From: Nitrospirota bacterium
GTDB lineage: Bacteria > Nitrospirota > Nitrospiria > Nitrospirales > UBA8639
Direction: 5' to 3'
NCBI GenBank assembly: GCA_029864405.1
Contig: JAOTTP010000025.1
Coordinates: 1-39,545, forward strand
DNA: 39,545 bases
In this document: positions 7,722 to 16,158 of the stretch, piece by piece
How positions within the stretch are numbered: the first letter of the stretch is position 1
Layout of the letters: each line of letters opens with the position of its first letter
Translations under genes and position numbers: made by a program
The notes under the pieces: generated by a model
What the model saw: the letters and a program-made list of their open reading frames with translations, nothing else
The model's database searches: none
What the model was told of the DNA's origin: nothing

Positions 7722-9746
7722 ATGGGCCACTCAAAGAAAAGTACGGTCATGTTTTACTGTCAGCATGTCCTGGGAATGGGGCATGTGATTCGAAGCCTGG
7801 AAATCATTCATGCCCTCGAGTCCTTTGATGTCACCTTTATCAATGGAGGAGCAGCCCTCCCAGAGCTTCGTTTGCCCCCTTTTTCCAACATCATCAATCT
7901 TCCAGCCATTTCATCTGACGGGGAATTTGAAGCGTTACGACTGGCCGATTCTTCACAATCCCTTGAACATATACAAGAAGAGAGAAGGGACCTTCTTCTT
8001 TCCACGTTTACAAAACTGCAACCGGATATCTTGATCCTGGAACTGTTTCCATTCGGGAGAATCCGCTTCGCCAACGAACTCATCCCCCTCTTGGCGCGCA
8101 TCCGGCTGAACGACATTCCCACCACCGTTGTCTGTAGTCTCAGAGATATTTTGGTTGGGAAATCTGATCAAGTTCGACATGAGGAATGGGTATGCAGCCT
8201 CATGAACCGATATTTTGATCTCCTCCTCGTACATTCGGACCCACGTTTTCAACAATTGGCAGAAACCTTTTCTCGCACTCAAGACCTGACCTGCCCCGTG
8301 GTGTATACCGGGTTTGTGGCTCAGCCTGTTGAGCCGAAACCCCTCACCGAGCTTCCAGGCATCCCTGAAACCCCCAAAGACTCTCCGCTCATTGTGGCCA
8401 GCATCGGAGGAGGTCGCGTGGGATATGAATTACTGGAGTCGGCGATCCAAGCGCACCGCCTTCTGGCAGCAACCGTTCCCTGCCGAATGGTGGTCTTCAC
8501 AGGCCCCTACCTTCCACAAGAACAATTTGATGCCCTGCAGACCCTGACCCAAGAACATCCCCATCTATCTCTCATCCGGTACAGCCAGGATTTTCTTTCG
8601 TATCTTCACCTCGCTGATCTCTCGATTAGTATGGCCGGCTATAACACCTGCATGAACCTGGTCGCCACCAACACGAAAGCCCTCGTGCTTCCCTTCAAGG
8701 GCAGAGGCAATGAAGAGCAAACCATCCGCGCGAAAAAACTTGAGGCCTTGGGAATCGTCAGGATCATTTCTGATGAGGACCTGAAGCCCGAAAACCTGAG
8801 CAGCTTAATGACCGACCTTCTTAAAAATTCGACACAAGCAACCGCTTTGTCCCTCGATACTCAAGGTGCCACAAAAACGGCCTCGGTCTTGGAATCCTTT
8901 CTTGAGAAGCGCCACAGCACACCAGTGCACCGGTCTCAGTCGGCCCCCATTTCCACGGAAAGCACACCGGAATGGCAACGGGGATTAACCCATTCGCTTG
9001 ACGCTCTTCAGGAAAGCGGGAAAATCCTTCAACTCTTTTTGCGAGACGATGACATCGATTCGGACGAAGACACCCTGCGAACCATGTGCGATGTCACGCT
9101 TTCAAGGGGAATTCCCCTGAATCTGGAGGTCATTCCCGGCAACTTGACGCCCCCAACCATTCGTTTCCTGAAAAACCTGAAACGGATCAACCCTTCCTTA
9201 ATCGAACTGGACCAACATGGCTGGCGCCATACGAATCATGAGCAAGAAGGACGAAAATGTGAATTTGGAGCCAGCAGAAATTTCGAAGAACAACTGCAGG
9301 ATATTGCACGCGGGAAAACCATCCTGGAAGACGCCTTGGCCGAACGGTTCTTCCCGGTCTTTACCCCTCCCTGGAATCGGGGAACGGCTGATACCTTTCG
9401 CGTCCTTGATGAACTCGGGTTTCTGGTGCTCTCCAAAGATCAGGGTAAACAGGCGGTGACCGGATATCGGTTCCGTGAGATTTCTACGACGCTAGATCTC
9501 TATCAATGGAAAACTGGACCGACGATGAAATCTCCCATGGTTATTGCGAAGGCCCTGGATTCCCAATTCAACCAACTGGAGACGATTGGCCTATTACTCC
9601 ACCATAAGGTGATGGACGCTGAGGCGTTTTCGTTCCTTGATGCGCTCTTGAAACTTTTACGCGCTTACCCCTGTATCCACTTCCACACTTTTCAAAGTCT
9701 TCTCACGATACCCAAACTGGCTGGATCACTGGAAGGCTTACAATGA
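7722..9746 (+). CDS. Fusion of GT28-like glycosyltransferase and NodB-type polysaccharide deacetylase
   Basis: This 674-residue protein has two domains. Residues about 8-390 form a MurG/GT28-like GT-B transferase. GMGHVIRS sits at the N-terminal glycine loop, and the donor-binding domain shows SIGGGRVGYELL, then SMAGYNTCMN and LPFKGRGNEEQ. Residues about 420-670 form a carbohydrate-esterase-4-like (NodB) domain, with metal-type acids in RDDD (442-444), HGWRH (H499, H503) and FTPPWNRGTADTFRVLDELGF. A Ser/Thr/Pro-rich linker separates them. No signal peptide is visible, so deacetylation would occur inside the cell, perhaps on the product of the attached transferase. ATG 7722 is preferred over TTG 7710. 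The end overlaps the ABC gene by ATGA. Confidence 0.82.
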   Translation: MGHSKKSTVMFYCQHVLGMGHVIRSLEIIHALESFDVTFINGGAALPELRLPPFSNIINLPAISSDGEFEALRLADSSQSLEHIQEERRDLLLSTFTKLQPDILILELFPFGRIRFANELIPLLARIRLNDIPTTVVCSLRDILVGKSDQVRHEEWVCSLMNRYFDLLLVHSDPRFQQLAETFSRTQDLTCPVVYTGFVAQPVEPKPLTELPGIPETPKDSPLIVASIGGGRVGYELLESAIQAHRLLAATVPCRMVVFTGPYLPQEQFDALQTLTQEHPHLSLIRYSQDFLSYLHLADLSISMAGYNTCMNLVATNTKALVLPFKGRGNEEQTIRAKKLEALGIVRIISDEDLKPENLSSLMTDLLKNSTQATALSLDTQGATKTASVLESFLEKRHSTPVHRSQSAPISTESTPEWQRGLTHSLDALQESGKILQLFLRDDDIDSDEDTLRTMCDVTLSRGIPLNLEVIPGNLTPPTIRFLKNLKRINPSLIELDQHGWRHTNHEQEGRKCEFGASRNFEEQLQDIARGKTILEDALAERFFPVFTPPWNRGTADTFRVLDELGFLVLSKDQGKQAVTGYRFREISTTLDLYQWKTGPTMKSPMVIAKALDSQFNQLETIGLLLHHKVMDAEAFSFLDALLKLLRAYPCIHFHTFQSLLTIPKLAGSLEGLQ

Positions 9747-11518
9747 ACGACCGTTCTCCCAATCCAGTTCGTCAGATTGTTGTCAGCCATTTGCTCAGGA
9801 TGAAAGGCAAGGTCCTGATTGCTGGTCTCAGCTTACTGGGAATCATTCTGACCGAGGTGCTCATTCCCTGGCCTCTGAAAATCATTTTCGACTACATTTT
9901 GCTGGATAAACCTCTCCCGGAATTCCTCTCAATGTTGGCACCCCTACTTCAAGCCGGGACGTCGGTGGCCCTGATCGTTCTTTCGTGCAGCATGGCCGGG
10001 ATTGCGCTTCTTAATGGAAGTTTCTCCTATTTCCAAACCTATACCACCGCCCGCATCGGGCACGAATTGGTCTACATTTTGCGACGGGAACTCTTCTCGC
10101 ACCTCCAACAATTACCCCTTTCCTTTCACACCCGCTCGAGAACCGGAGAATTGCTTTCCCGGGTATCCGACGATACCAGCATTCTGAAAGATGTCTTTGC
10201 GGAATGGAGTCTCACCCTGCTAGCAAACCTTTTGACCATCCTCAGCATGATGGCGATCATGTTCTGGCTGAATTGGCAACTCAGTCTTGTAGTTCTGGCC
10301 AATGTGCCCATTTTATTTTTCTGCCTCTATATCCTGAACAAGAAAATCAAGGTCATTGCCAACCGGCAACGAAACCAAGAAGGGAAAATGGCCACTCAGG
10401 TCAGCGAAGTGTTGTCTTCCATGACCCTCGTACAGGCCTTTGGCCGAGAAGAACATGAAGATGACCTCTTTGAGGTCCAGAGTGCAAAGAATCGGGAAGA
10501 GGGTATCCGAACCGCTCGAACCACCGCCGCCGTCAGCAAAATCGTCATCCTCATCAGTGCAATCGGCAAAGCTGCCACGGTGCTATTTGGGGCATTCTAT
10601 GTCCTGAGCAATGCGATGACTCCTGGAGATCTCTTAATATTTGTCTCGTATGTGACCAGTCTCTTTAAACCTCTTCGTCAAATGGCACGGTTATCGGCCA
10701 AATTTTCCCGCGCCTTTGTCAGCGCCAAGCGAATTTCGGATATTCTCAGCATCCGTCCGAATATTGTCGATCCGCCAAATGCCATCGCTGCCGTCAACCT
10801 CCGGGGGGATATCAAATTCCAGGATGTCTCCTTCGGCTACAACCCCCAATCCCCAGTCCTCCATGACATTTCATTTCATATCCTGCCTGGCCAACGCGTC
10901 GCCATGGTTGGAGCTTCTGGTGCCGGCAAATCCACGACAATCAATCTCCTCCTCAGACTCTATGAAGCCCAAGCCGGAACGATCTTGATCGATGGCCGCG
11001 ACATTAAAGAATACAGCAGAGAGTCCCTCCGTCGGGAGATCGGTATTGTCCTTCAGGATACGGTCCTGACCGGGGCCAGTATCCGGGAAAATATTTCCTA
11101 TGGAAAACCGAATGCCACGGTGGAAGAAGTCGAAGACGCCGCCAGGAAAGCACTGGCCCATGATTTCATCATGGAACTGCCGGATCACTACGACACAATT
11201 CTTGGGGAACGTGGAGGCACACTTTCTGGTGGACAGCGCCAGCGAATTTGTCTGGCACGTGCCATCATAAAACGCCCTTCACTGCTCATTCTCGACGAAC
11301 CCACGTCCGCTGTTGACCCCATATCTAAAGCGTTGATCCGGGAAACCGTGCAACGGATTCAGCAGGGGAAGACCACGCTGTTTATTGCCCATGAGTTTTG
11401 TGACATGGAGCAATTTGATCACATTCTGGTTTTCAAAAATGGTCGAATCGTTGAACATGGACCTCATCGCGAATTAGTGAAGTTACAAGGCCATTACTGT
11501 GAGTTGGTCAACGCCTGA
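9743..11518 (+). CDS. ABC exporter, fused membrane and ATPase domains (MsbA-like)
   Basis: This 591-residue half-transporter has six predicted membrane helices in residues about 20-300 (ABC_membrane), followed by a nucleotide-binding domain. The Walker A motif is GASGAGKST (390-398), the Q-loop lies in VLQDTVLTGASIREN, the signature is LSGGQ (494-498), the Walker B is LLILDEP (from 514), and the H-loop is in FIAHEF. It should act as a homodimer in the inner membrane. Relatives export lipids, lipid-linked glycans, peptides or drugs. Placed among glycosyltransferases and an outer-membrane barrel, it is the best candidate for moving the lipid-linked glycan across the inner membrane. This differs from two-component Wzm/Wzt transporters. 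The ATG overlaps the preceding stop and the next gene follows directly. Confidence 0.9.
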   Translation: MNDRSPNPVRQIVVSHLLRMKGKVLIAGLSLLGIILTEVLIPWPLKIIFDYILLDKPLPEFLSMLAPLLQAGTSVALIVLSCSMAGIALLNGSFSYFQTYTTARIGHELVYILRRELFSHLQQLPLSFHTRSRTGELLSRVSDDTSILKDVFAEWSLTLLANLLTILSMMAIMFWLNWQLSLVVLANVPILFFCLYILNKKIKVIANRQRNQEGKMATQVSEVLSSMTLVQAFGREEHEDDLFEVQSAKNREEGIRTARTTAAVSKIVILISAIGKAATVLFGAFYVLSNAMTPGDLLIFVSYVTSLFKPLRQMARLSAKFSRAFVSAKRISDILSIRPNIVDPPNAIAAVNLRGDIKFQDVSFGYNPQSPVLHDISFHILPGQRVAMVGASGAGKSTTINLLLRLYEAQAGTILIDGRDIKEYSRESLRREIGIVLQDTVLTGASIRENISYGKPNATVEEVEDAARKALAHDFIMELPDHYDTILGERGGTLSGGQRQRICLARAIIKRPSLLILDEPTSAVDPISKALIRETVQRIQQGKTTLFIAHEFCDMEQFDHILVFKNGRIVEHGPHRELVKLQGHYCELVNA

Positions 11519-12406
11519 ATGGATATGACGAAAAGGTTCATCCTCACCATTGATGTGGAAATCGATGCGGGCCGGAAATGGAAAACATCCAATCCGGTCA
11601 CCTACGAAGGGGTCTCTAAGGGCATTGTCACGTTGCAACGGCTTTGCAATGCCTATGGCATTAAGCCCGTCTACTTGATCAGTCCCGCTGTTCTAGTGGA
11701 CCAACAGTCGGTTGACTACCTGGGTTCCCTCGATACCACCTCTTGCGAACTCGGCACCCATTTGCACGGAGAGTACATCGGCCCGAATGCCAAATATCCC
11801 GGACCGGATTTTAGCGGGTGCGATCCCCAAGAGATGCAATGTCAATATGAGAAGGAGATCGAATATCAGAAGCTCGAAAACCTCACCAACAGATTCACCT
11901 CCCTGTTCGGCTACGCCCCGGCCTCTTTTCGCGCCGGTAGGTTTGGAGCCAGAGGGTGGACCATCAATTGCCTTGAGCAATTGGGCTATACCCACGATAC
12001 GAGCGTGACTCCCCATCGGAATTGGCACGACATCGCCGACTTTTCACAGCCGGAAAGCCTTTCTCCCTACCATCCCTCCACCGAAGATATTTGCGCCAAA
12101 GGCCAATCTCGCATCGTGGAAGTGCCCGTCTCCATTACCCCAAAATTGGAATGGCTCAGACCGACTCCACGGTTTTCGACTCTCGACCAGTGCAAAACGG
12201 TCATCGATTGGTATGAAGCCCATGTCACGCCAACAGTCCTCTGTTGCATGTTTCACAATGTCGAACTTGTTCCAGGGAAAAACCCCTATTGCCAAACTGA
12301 AGAGGACTGTCAGGAGTTGCTTCACCGCATAGAAGGGATATTCCAGGTTTTACAAGAACGAAACTATCAATGCCACATGCTGAAGGAAGTGACGGTGGAA
12401 GTTTAA
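11519..12406 (+). CDS. NodB-like polysaccharide deacetylase family protein
   Basis: This 295-residue protein has carbohydrate-esterase-4 features: TIDVEID near the N-terminus (D12, D16), GTHLHGEY (H81, H83), SFRAGRFGARGW, and a late CCMFHNVEL with a further histidine. These fit the metal-binding and catalytic positions of the NodB fold, although the His spacing differs from the classic H-x3-H. No signal peptide is present. It begins on the base after the ABC exporter stop, so translation is probably coupled; ATG 11525 is an alternative. It would remove N- or O-acetyl groups from a glycan or precursor. It differs from the deacetylase domain fused at 7722-9746, so the locus has two distinct predicted deacetylases. 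Confidence 0.85.
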   Translation: MDMTKRFILTIDVEIDAGRKWKTSNPVTYEGVSKGIVTLQRLCNAYGIKPVYLISPAVLVDQQSVDYLGSLDTTSCELGTHLHGEYIGPNAKYPGPDFSGCDPQEMQCQYEKEIEYQKLENLTNRFTSLFGYAPASFRAGRFGARGWTINCLEQLGYTHDTSVTPHRNWHDIADFSQPESLSPYHPSTEDICAKGQSRIVEVPVSITPKLEWLRPTPRFSTLDQCKTVIDWYEAHVTPTVLCCMFHNVELVPGKNPYCQTEEDCQELLHRIEGIFQVLQERNYQCHMLKEVTVEV

Positions 12407-12436
12407 CGCCCTGAACGCATCGAGAAAGACCGAACT

Positions 12437-13429
12437 ATGCAAAAAGTATTAATCATAATCGACAAATGGGGTTGGTCCTACGACACGATTGCCAAAGGGC
12501 TGGTCCGGTACAACCACAATCCTCATCTGGTTTTCGATATCGTCTCCGTCACCGATGACCTGGACTTTATCGAACATCACCACAGCCAATATGACCTGGT
12601 GTTTGCCTTGGGATGGGCCCTCGTGCTTTCTAAAAAAAAGAAGTATCACTACCGAGAGGAGTTACCGTTTCTGGACAGACGAACCTTAATCACAGGCATT
12701 CACTCCCATCGGTCATGGGATGGTTACGCTTCAACACCGGAAGAATCCCCCGCCCCTCCACAGGAATTACTGCCTCAACTCTCGAAACTACGTGGAATCA
12801 ATATTATTAGTCGCCGTCTCTTTACCATTTTCAAAAACGCAGGGCTGACCAATATCGCCTTGACCGAAAATGGAGTGGATACCGCCTTGTTTACTCCCAG
12901 CAGTCCAATTAACACCGATCGGCGCCATCCATTGATCATCGGCTTTTCCGGGAGCAAGGAAATTTCCAAGCATGATTCACTCAAGGGGTTTTCCGAATTT
13001 ATTCTTCCCCTGGACCAGATACCCAATGTTCACATCAAAGTCCTAGGCGGAAGAGGAGAGCACCAAGTCACCAGAGAGGAAATGCCCGATCTGTACAATC
13101 AGATCGACCTCTATATTTGCGCTTCTTCCTCCGAAGGCTTTTCACAAAGCGTGCTGGAAGCCTCGGCCTGCGGACGCGGAGTCCTCTCGACCAGAGTGGG
13201 AGGTTGCGAAGATCTGATCAGAGAAGGGCTGAATGGTTTCTTTTTTCAACGAAACTTGGACGATCTTCTCACGCTGGTCAGACGATTGGAAGTCGATCGT
13301 CAACTGGTGAAAGCTCTCGGAAAGAACAACCGCCAAATCACGGAGCAATATTATTCTTGGAACATCAAAGTCCAAGACTGGCTTTCTTTTATCGAGTCCC
13401 ATCTTCCCGTCGCTCAACCTATGGGTTAA
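12437..13429 (+). CDS. GT4-type glycosyltransferase
   Basis: This 330-residue GT-B fold protein has its donor domain beginning near IIGFSGSKE. The clear E-x7-E pair is E233 to E241 in EGFSQSVLEASACGRG, followed by STRVGGCEDLIREGLNGFFF. This is the glycosyl transferase group 1 signature for nucleotide-sugar binding. The N-terminal acceptor domain is short (about 150 residues). There is no signal peptide. It lies 30 bp after the deacetylase and 31 bp before the CgeB-like gene, in the same operon. Donor sugar and acceptor cannot be predicted. Confidence 0.88.
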   Translation: MQKVLIIIDKWGWSYDTIAKGLVRYNHNPHLVFDIVSVTDDLDFIEHHHSQYDLVFALGWALVLSKKKKYHYREELPFLDRRTLITGIHSHRSWDGYASTPEESPAPPQELLPQLSKLRGINIISRRLFTIFKNAGLTNIALTENGVDTALFTPSSPINTDRRHPLIIGFSGSKEISKHDSLKGFSEFILPLDQIPNVHIKVLGGRGEHQVTREEMPDLYNQIDLYICASSSEGFSQSVLEASACGRGVLSTRVGGCEDLIREGLNGFFFQRNLDDLLTLVRRLEVDRQLVKALGKNNRQITEQYYSWNIKVQDWLSFIESHLPVAQPMG

Positions 13430-13460
13430 GTCGAACAGTCCTTGAAGGTTCCCCCTAACG

Positions 13461-14615
13461 ATGCGCATTATTTGTACCGGAAAGATCGCCAATACAACCG
13501 TCGGGCATATCGACCACATCATGGCCTATGCCGTGGGCTTTCAAAAACTCGGGCATGAGGTGTATGTGATGGAGTCGATCGGATCCAATCGCTGTATCGA
13601 TCCCAATCATCACCACGTTCCTTTCCAACATTGGGAGGGACGAGTACATTTTGAGAATGTCATGAAGTCTTATGGTCTTTGGCCCAGGTGCTGCCTGATA
13701 TACAAACAAGGGGAGGCCACACACGGCATGTCCTTCGCCAAAGCCGTCAAGGTGGCTCAAGACTGTGATCTCTTGATCACTCGGAGCGGACAGATTCACA
13801 AAGTGCCAGACATTTTCGAACCGCCCCGACTGCGAGCCTATTTTGATGGCAATCCCGGCCACACCCAACTCATGTTTCACCAACAGGGAGCAAAATTCGA
13901 ACCGTTGGATCGTTATGAATACCTGTTTACTCTAGGCCTTAACATTGGACGCTCCAGCTGTTCGATCCCTACGAACGGACATCATTGGTTCCCGATGCCT
14001 CGACCAGTCTTTTTGCCCATGTGGCCCATGAAACCGCCTTCGCATGATCGTTTTTCAACTATATCCAGTTGGAAAGGCCGATCGACCCTTCAATGGGATG
14101 GAAAAGATTCTGGAGAAAAAGCCGATAATTGGCTTCAATTCCTTGATCTGCCTGATTCGACGGGCCAACTATTTGAGATTGCCCTCAAGATGGAAGACTC
14201 ACGCCACTCTGAAGACCGGACGATGTTTCAGAAGAAGGGCTGGTTCTTGACCGACCCAACCGCACTTCACAATCTTCAGGACTACCAAACCTATATTGGT
14301 CAATCCCGAGGTGAATTCAGCGTAGCCCATAATCGCTATGTGGAATTTACCACCGGATGGTTTAGCGACCGAAGCGCGCTATACCTGGCATCCGGAAAGC
14401 CGGTATTAGTTCAATCAACCGGCATTGAAGAATATCTCCCAACGGGAACAGGTCTCTTGACGTTTACTCATAAAGAAGAAGCCGCTGCCGGCATTGAGGC
14501 CATCAATCACGATTATGCCACCCATTACCGAGCCGCACGGGAGATTGCGGAAGAATACTTCGATTCGAATCTGGTGCTCTCACGCATACTCAAAACCATG
14601 GGCTGTTTGTCATGA
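13461..14615 (+). CDS. CgeB-like glycosyltransferase family protein
   Basis: This 384-residue protein has a C-terminal region typical of the Glyco_trans_1_2/CgeB group found in EPS clusters: SRGEFSVAHNRYVEF, then GWFSDRSALYLASGKPVLVQ and a TGLLTF tail before a helical end. The N-terminus, MRIICTGKIANTTVGHIDH, has the glycine-poor opening of a GT-B domain. The middle (about 165-235) is poorly conserved to my eye and may carry the acceptor site. It shares an ATGA overlap with the outer-membrane barrel gene, which ties this transferase to export. It is likely a glycosyltransferase, but the activity is less certain than for the two GT4 proteins. Confidence 0.72.
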   Translation: MRIICTGKIANTTVGHIDHIMAYAVGFQKLGHEVYVMESIGSNRCIDPNHHHVPFQHWEGRVHFENVMKSYGLWPRCCLIYKQGEATHGMSFAKAVKVAQDCDLLITRSGQIHKVPDIFEPPRLRAYFDGNPGHTQLMFHQQGAKFEPLDRYEYLFTLGLNIGRSSCSIPTNGHHWFPMPRPVFLPMWPMKPPSHDRFSTISSWKGRSTLQWDGKDSGEKADNWLQFLDLPDSTGQLFEIALKMEDSRHSEDRTMFQKKGWFLTDPTALHNLQDYQTYIGQSRGEFSVAHNRYVEFTTGWFSDRSALYLASGKPVLVQSTGIEEYLPTGTGLLTFTHKEEAAAGIEAINHDYATHYRAAREIAEEYFDSNLVLSRILKTMGCLS

Positions 14616-16093
14616 AGTTTTTCCTAAAAGGGCTTCTGCGATTCTTGGGTTCCTGTTCGCTTATAGGCCTTCTTACCTCTATGGTATTTGCTGAAACTGT
14701 TAGTTCCAGCCATAAGAACGTCAGGACCTCTACGGTTCTTCCGGACCAACAAACGAATTTATCCTCCACCCAATTTGAATTTATGGATATAGAATTACAG
14801 AAGGATACGAAGTCGATTTCCTTACGGGGAGACGATGAGCGATTGAGGCCGGATGCGCAATTTCAAACCACCATTGGCGAGGCTCTCCTCACCTTCACAG
14901 GAGGCGCGTCGATGGATTTCAATGGACAAAAAGATATCGATCTCAATTCTCGCCGACGAGGAGACCGATTTAGATTCACACCGGAGATATCACTAGACTT
15001 TATTTTGTCCTTTCCCAATCAATGGTACGTATTTTCTGAAATTGGGGCCTTTGATGAGGTGGCGATCCGGGATGGCCGCAAACCTATGAACGCATTTTTT
15101 CTCCAGCTGAACGAATTATTTCTCGATGCCCCACTCCCCCTCACAGTCCCTTCGGGCATTCGAGTCGGCCGCCAACAATTTTTTGAGCCTCGCCGTTGGA
15201 TATTCGATAAATCTCTGGATGGCCTCCGCTTCTTTTTTGATCCTCACCCCTTTCATTTTAATCTTTCGATTGGATCTCCCCTTGCTCCCACGCCCGATGA
15301 CGAGAGCATGATCTTTAACGACATTTTCCAAACCCGGCATCGCCTCAATTTTCTGCTCGACTCCACCTATGCTCTTACTCCTGCCTCCACGTTAGGCGCG
15401 TATGTGTTGTACCGCTATGATGACTCGGTTATCGATGAAAGCCCCGTGTGGGTGGGAATACGAGCCTATGGAAGGGAAAAATATAAATTCTCAACAGCTG
15501 ATTATCTCAAAGCCAAGATCAAATACTGGTTAGATGCGGCCTTTGTCGGAGGCACCGTTCGGAACAAAACCATTCGGGGTTTTGGACTAGACTTGGGGGC
15601 CAGCTATATTTTCTATAAATATCCGTTTAAACCCTATGTCACGTTTGGGTACGCCTTTGGAACGGGCGATAGCCAATCCACCGACAGAGTCGATCATGGC
15701 TTCAGGCAATCCGGCCTACAGGGGAATACCGGGAAATATGGAGGGGTGGTCAATTTCGACTATTATGGTATCTTGGTCGATCCGGAACTGAGCAATCTTC
15801 ACATCGTCACGGCTGGCATTGGTGCACGGCCACTTCCCAACACCTCCATTGATCTCATTTATCATCGATATCAACAACACACCGCCTCTTCACAAATTCG
15901 ATCTTACGATCTGAGCCCTCGGCCAACGGGGGGCAGTACGCACATTGGAGACGAGCTGGATATGATCTTGGGATTTCGGGCCATTCAAAATATTCGGATC
16001 CGTTGGCGGAACGGATTCTTTTTCCCTGGCGGAGCCTTTGTGCAAGATGACTATGCCTTTGAAAGTCGTTTGGACATTTTATTCACATTCTAA
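14612..16093 (+). CDS. Outer-membrane beta-barrel, AlgE-like alginate export family
   Basis: The 493-residue product has a signal peptide with a basic start, a hydrophobic core and a likely cut after VFA near residue 29. After it come alternating aromatic/polar strands typical of a barrel, and the chain ends in DILFTF with a terminal Phe as in outer-membrane proteins. PSGIRVGRQQFFEPRRWIFD resembles the alginate-export (AlgE-like) family: a strand with GRQ, then a conserved Arg/Trp stretch. AlgE forms the outer-membrane pore for alginate. Here it probably passes the locus's own glycan, which need not be alginate, since no alginate synthase is present. The ATG overlaps the preceding stop. Periplasmic TPR or bridge proteins were not seen. 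Confidence 0.82.
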   Translation: MKFFLKGLLRFLGSCSLIGLLTSMVFAETVSSSHKNVRTSTVLPDQQTNLSSTQFEFMDIELQKDTKSISLRGDDERLRPDAQFQTTIGEALLTFTGGASMDFNGQKDIDLNSRRRGDRFRFTPEISLDFILSFPNQWYVFSEIGAFDEVAIRDGRKPMNAFFLQLNELFLDAPLPLTVPSGIRVGRQQFFEPRRWIFDKSLDGLRFFFDPHPFHFNLSIGSPLAPTPDDESMIFNDIFQTRHRLNFLLDSTYALTPASTLGAYVLYRYDDSVIDESPVWVGIRAYGREKYKFSTADYLKAKIKYWLDAAFVGGTVRNKTIRGFGLDLGASYIFYKYPFKPYVTFGYAFGTGDSQSTDRVDHGFRQSGLQGNTGKYGGVVNFDYYGILVDPELSNLHIVTAGIGARPLPNTSIDLIYHRYQQHTASSQIRSYDLSPRPTGGSTHIGDELDMILGFRAIQNIRIRWRNGFFFPGGAFVQDDYAFESRLDILFTF

Positions 16094-16146
16094 TGTGGGT
16101 TCTTGAAGTCGACGAAAATGTACAATGTGCTAAGGTTTAAAAAAAT

Positions 16147-16150
16147 GGAG
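16147..16150 (+). promoter_or_regulatory. Ribosome binding site deciding a GTG start
   Basis: GGAG lies 8 bases before the GTG at 16159. The only nearby upstream ATG (16145) is out of frame and stops at once, so this site decides the start of the nucleotidyltransferase-kinase fusion. Confidence 0.6.
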
Positions 16151-16158
16151 TTTCGATT

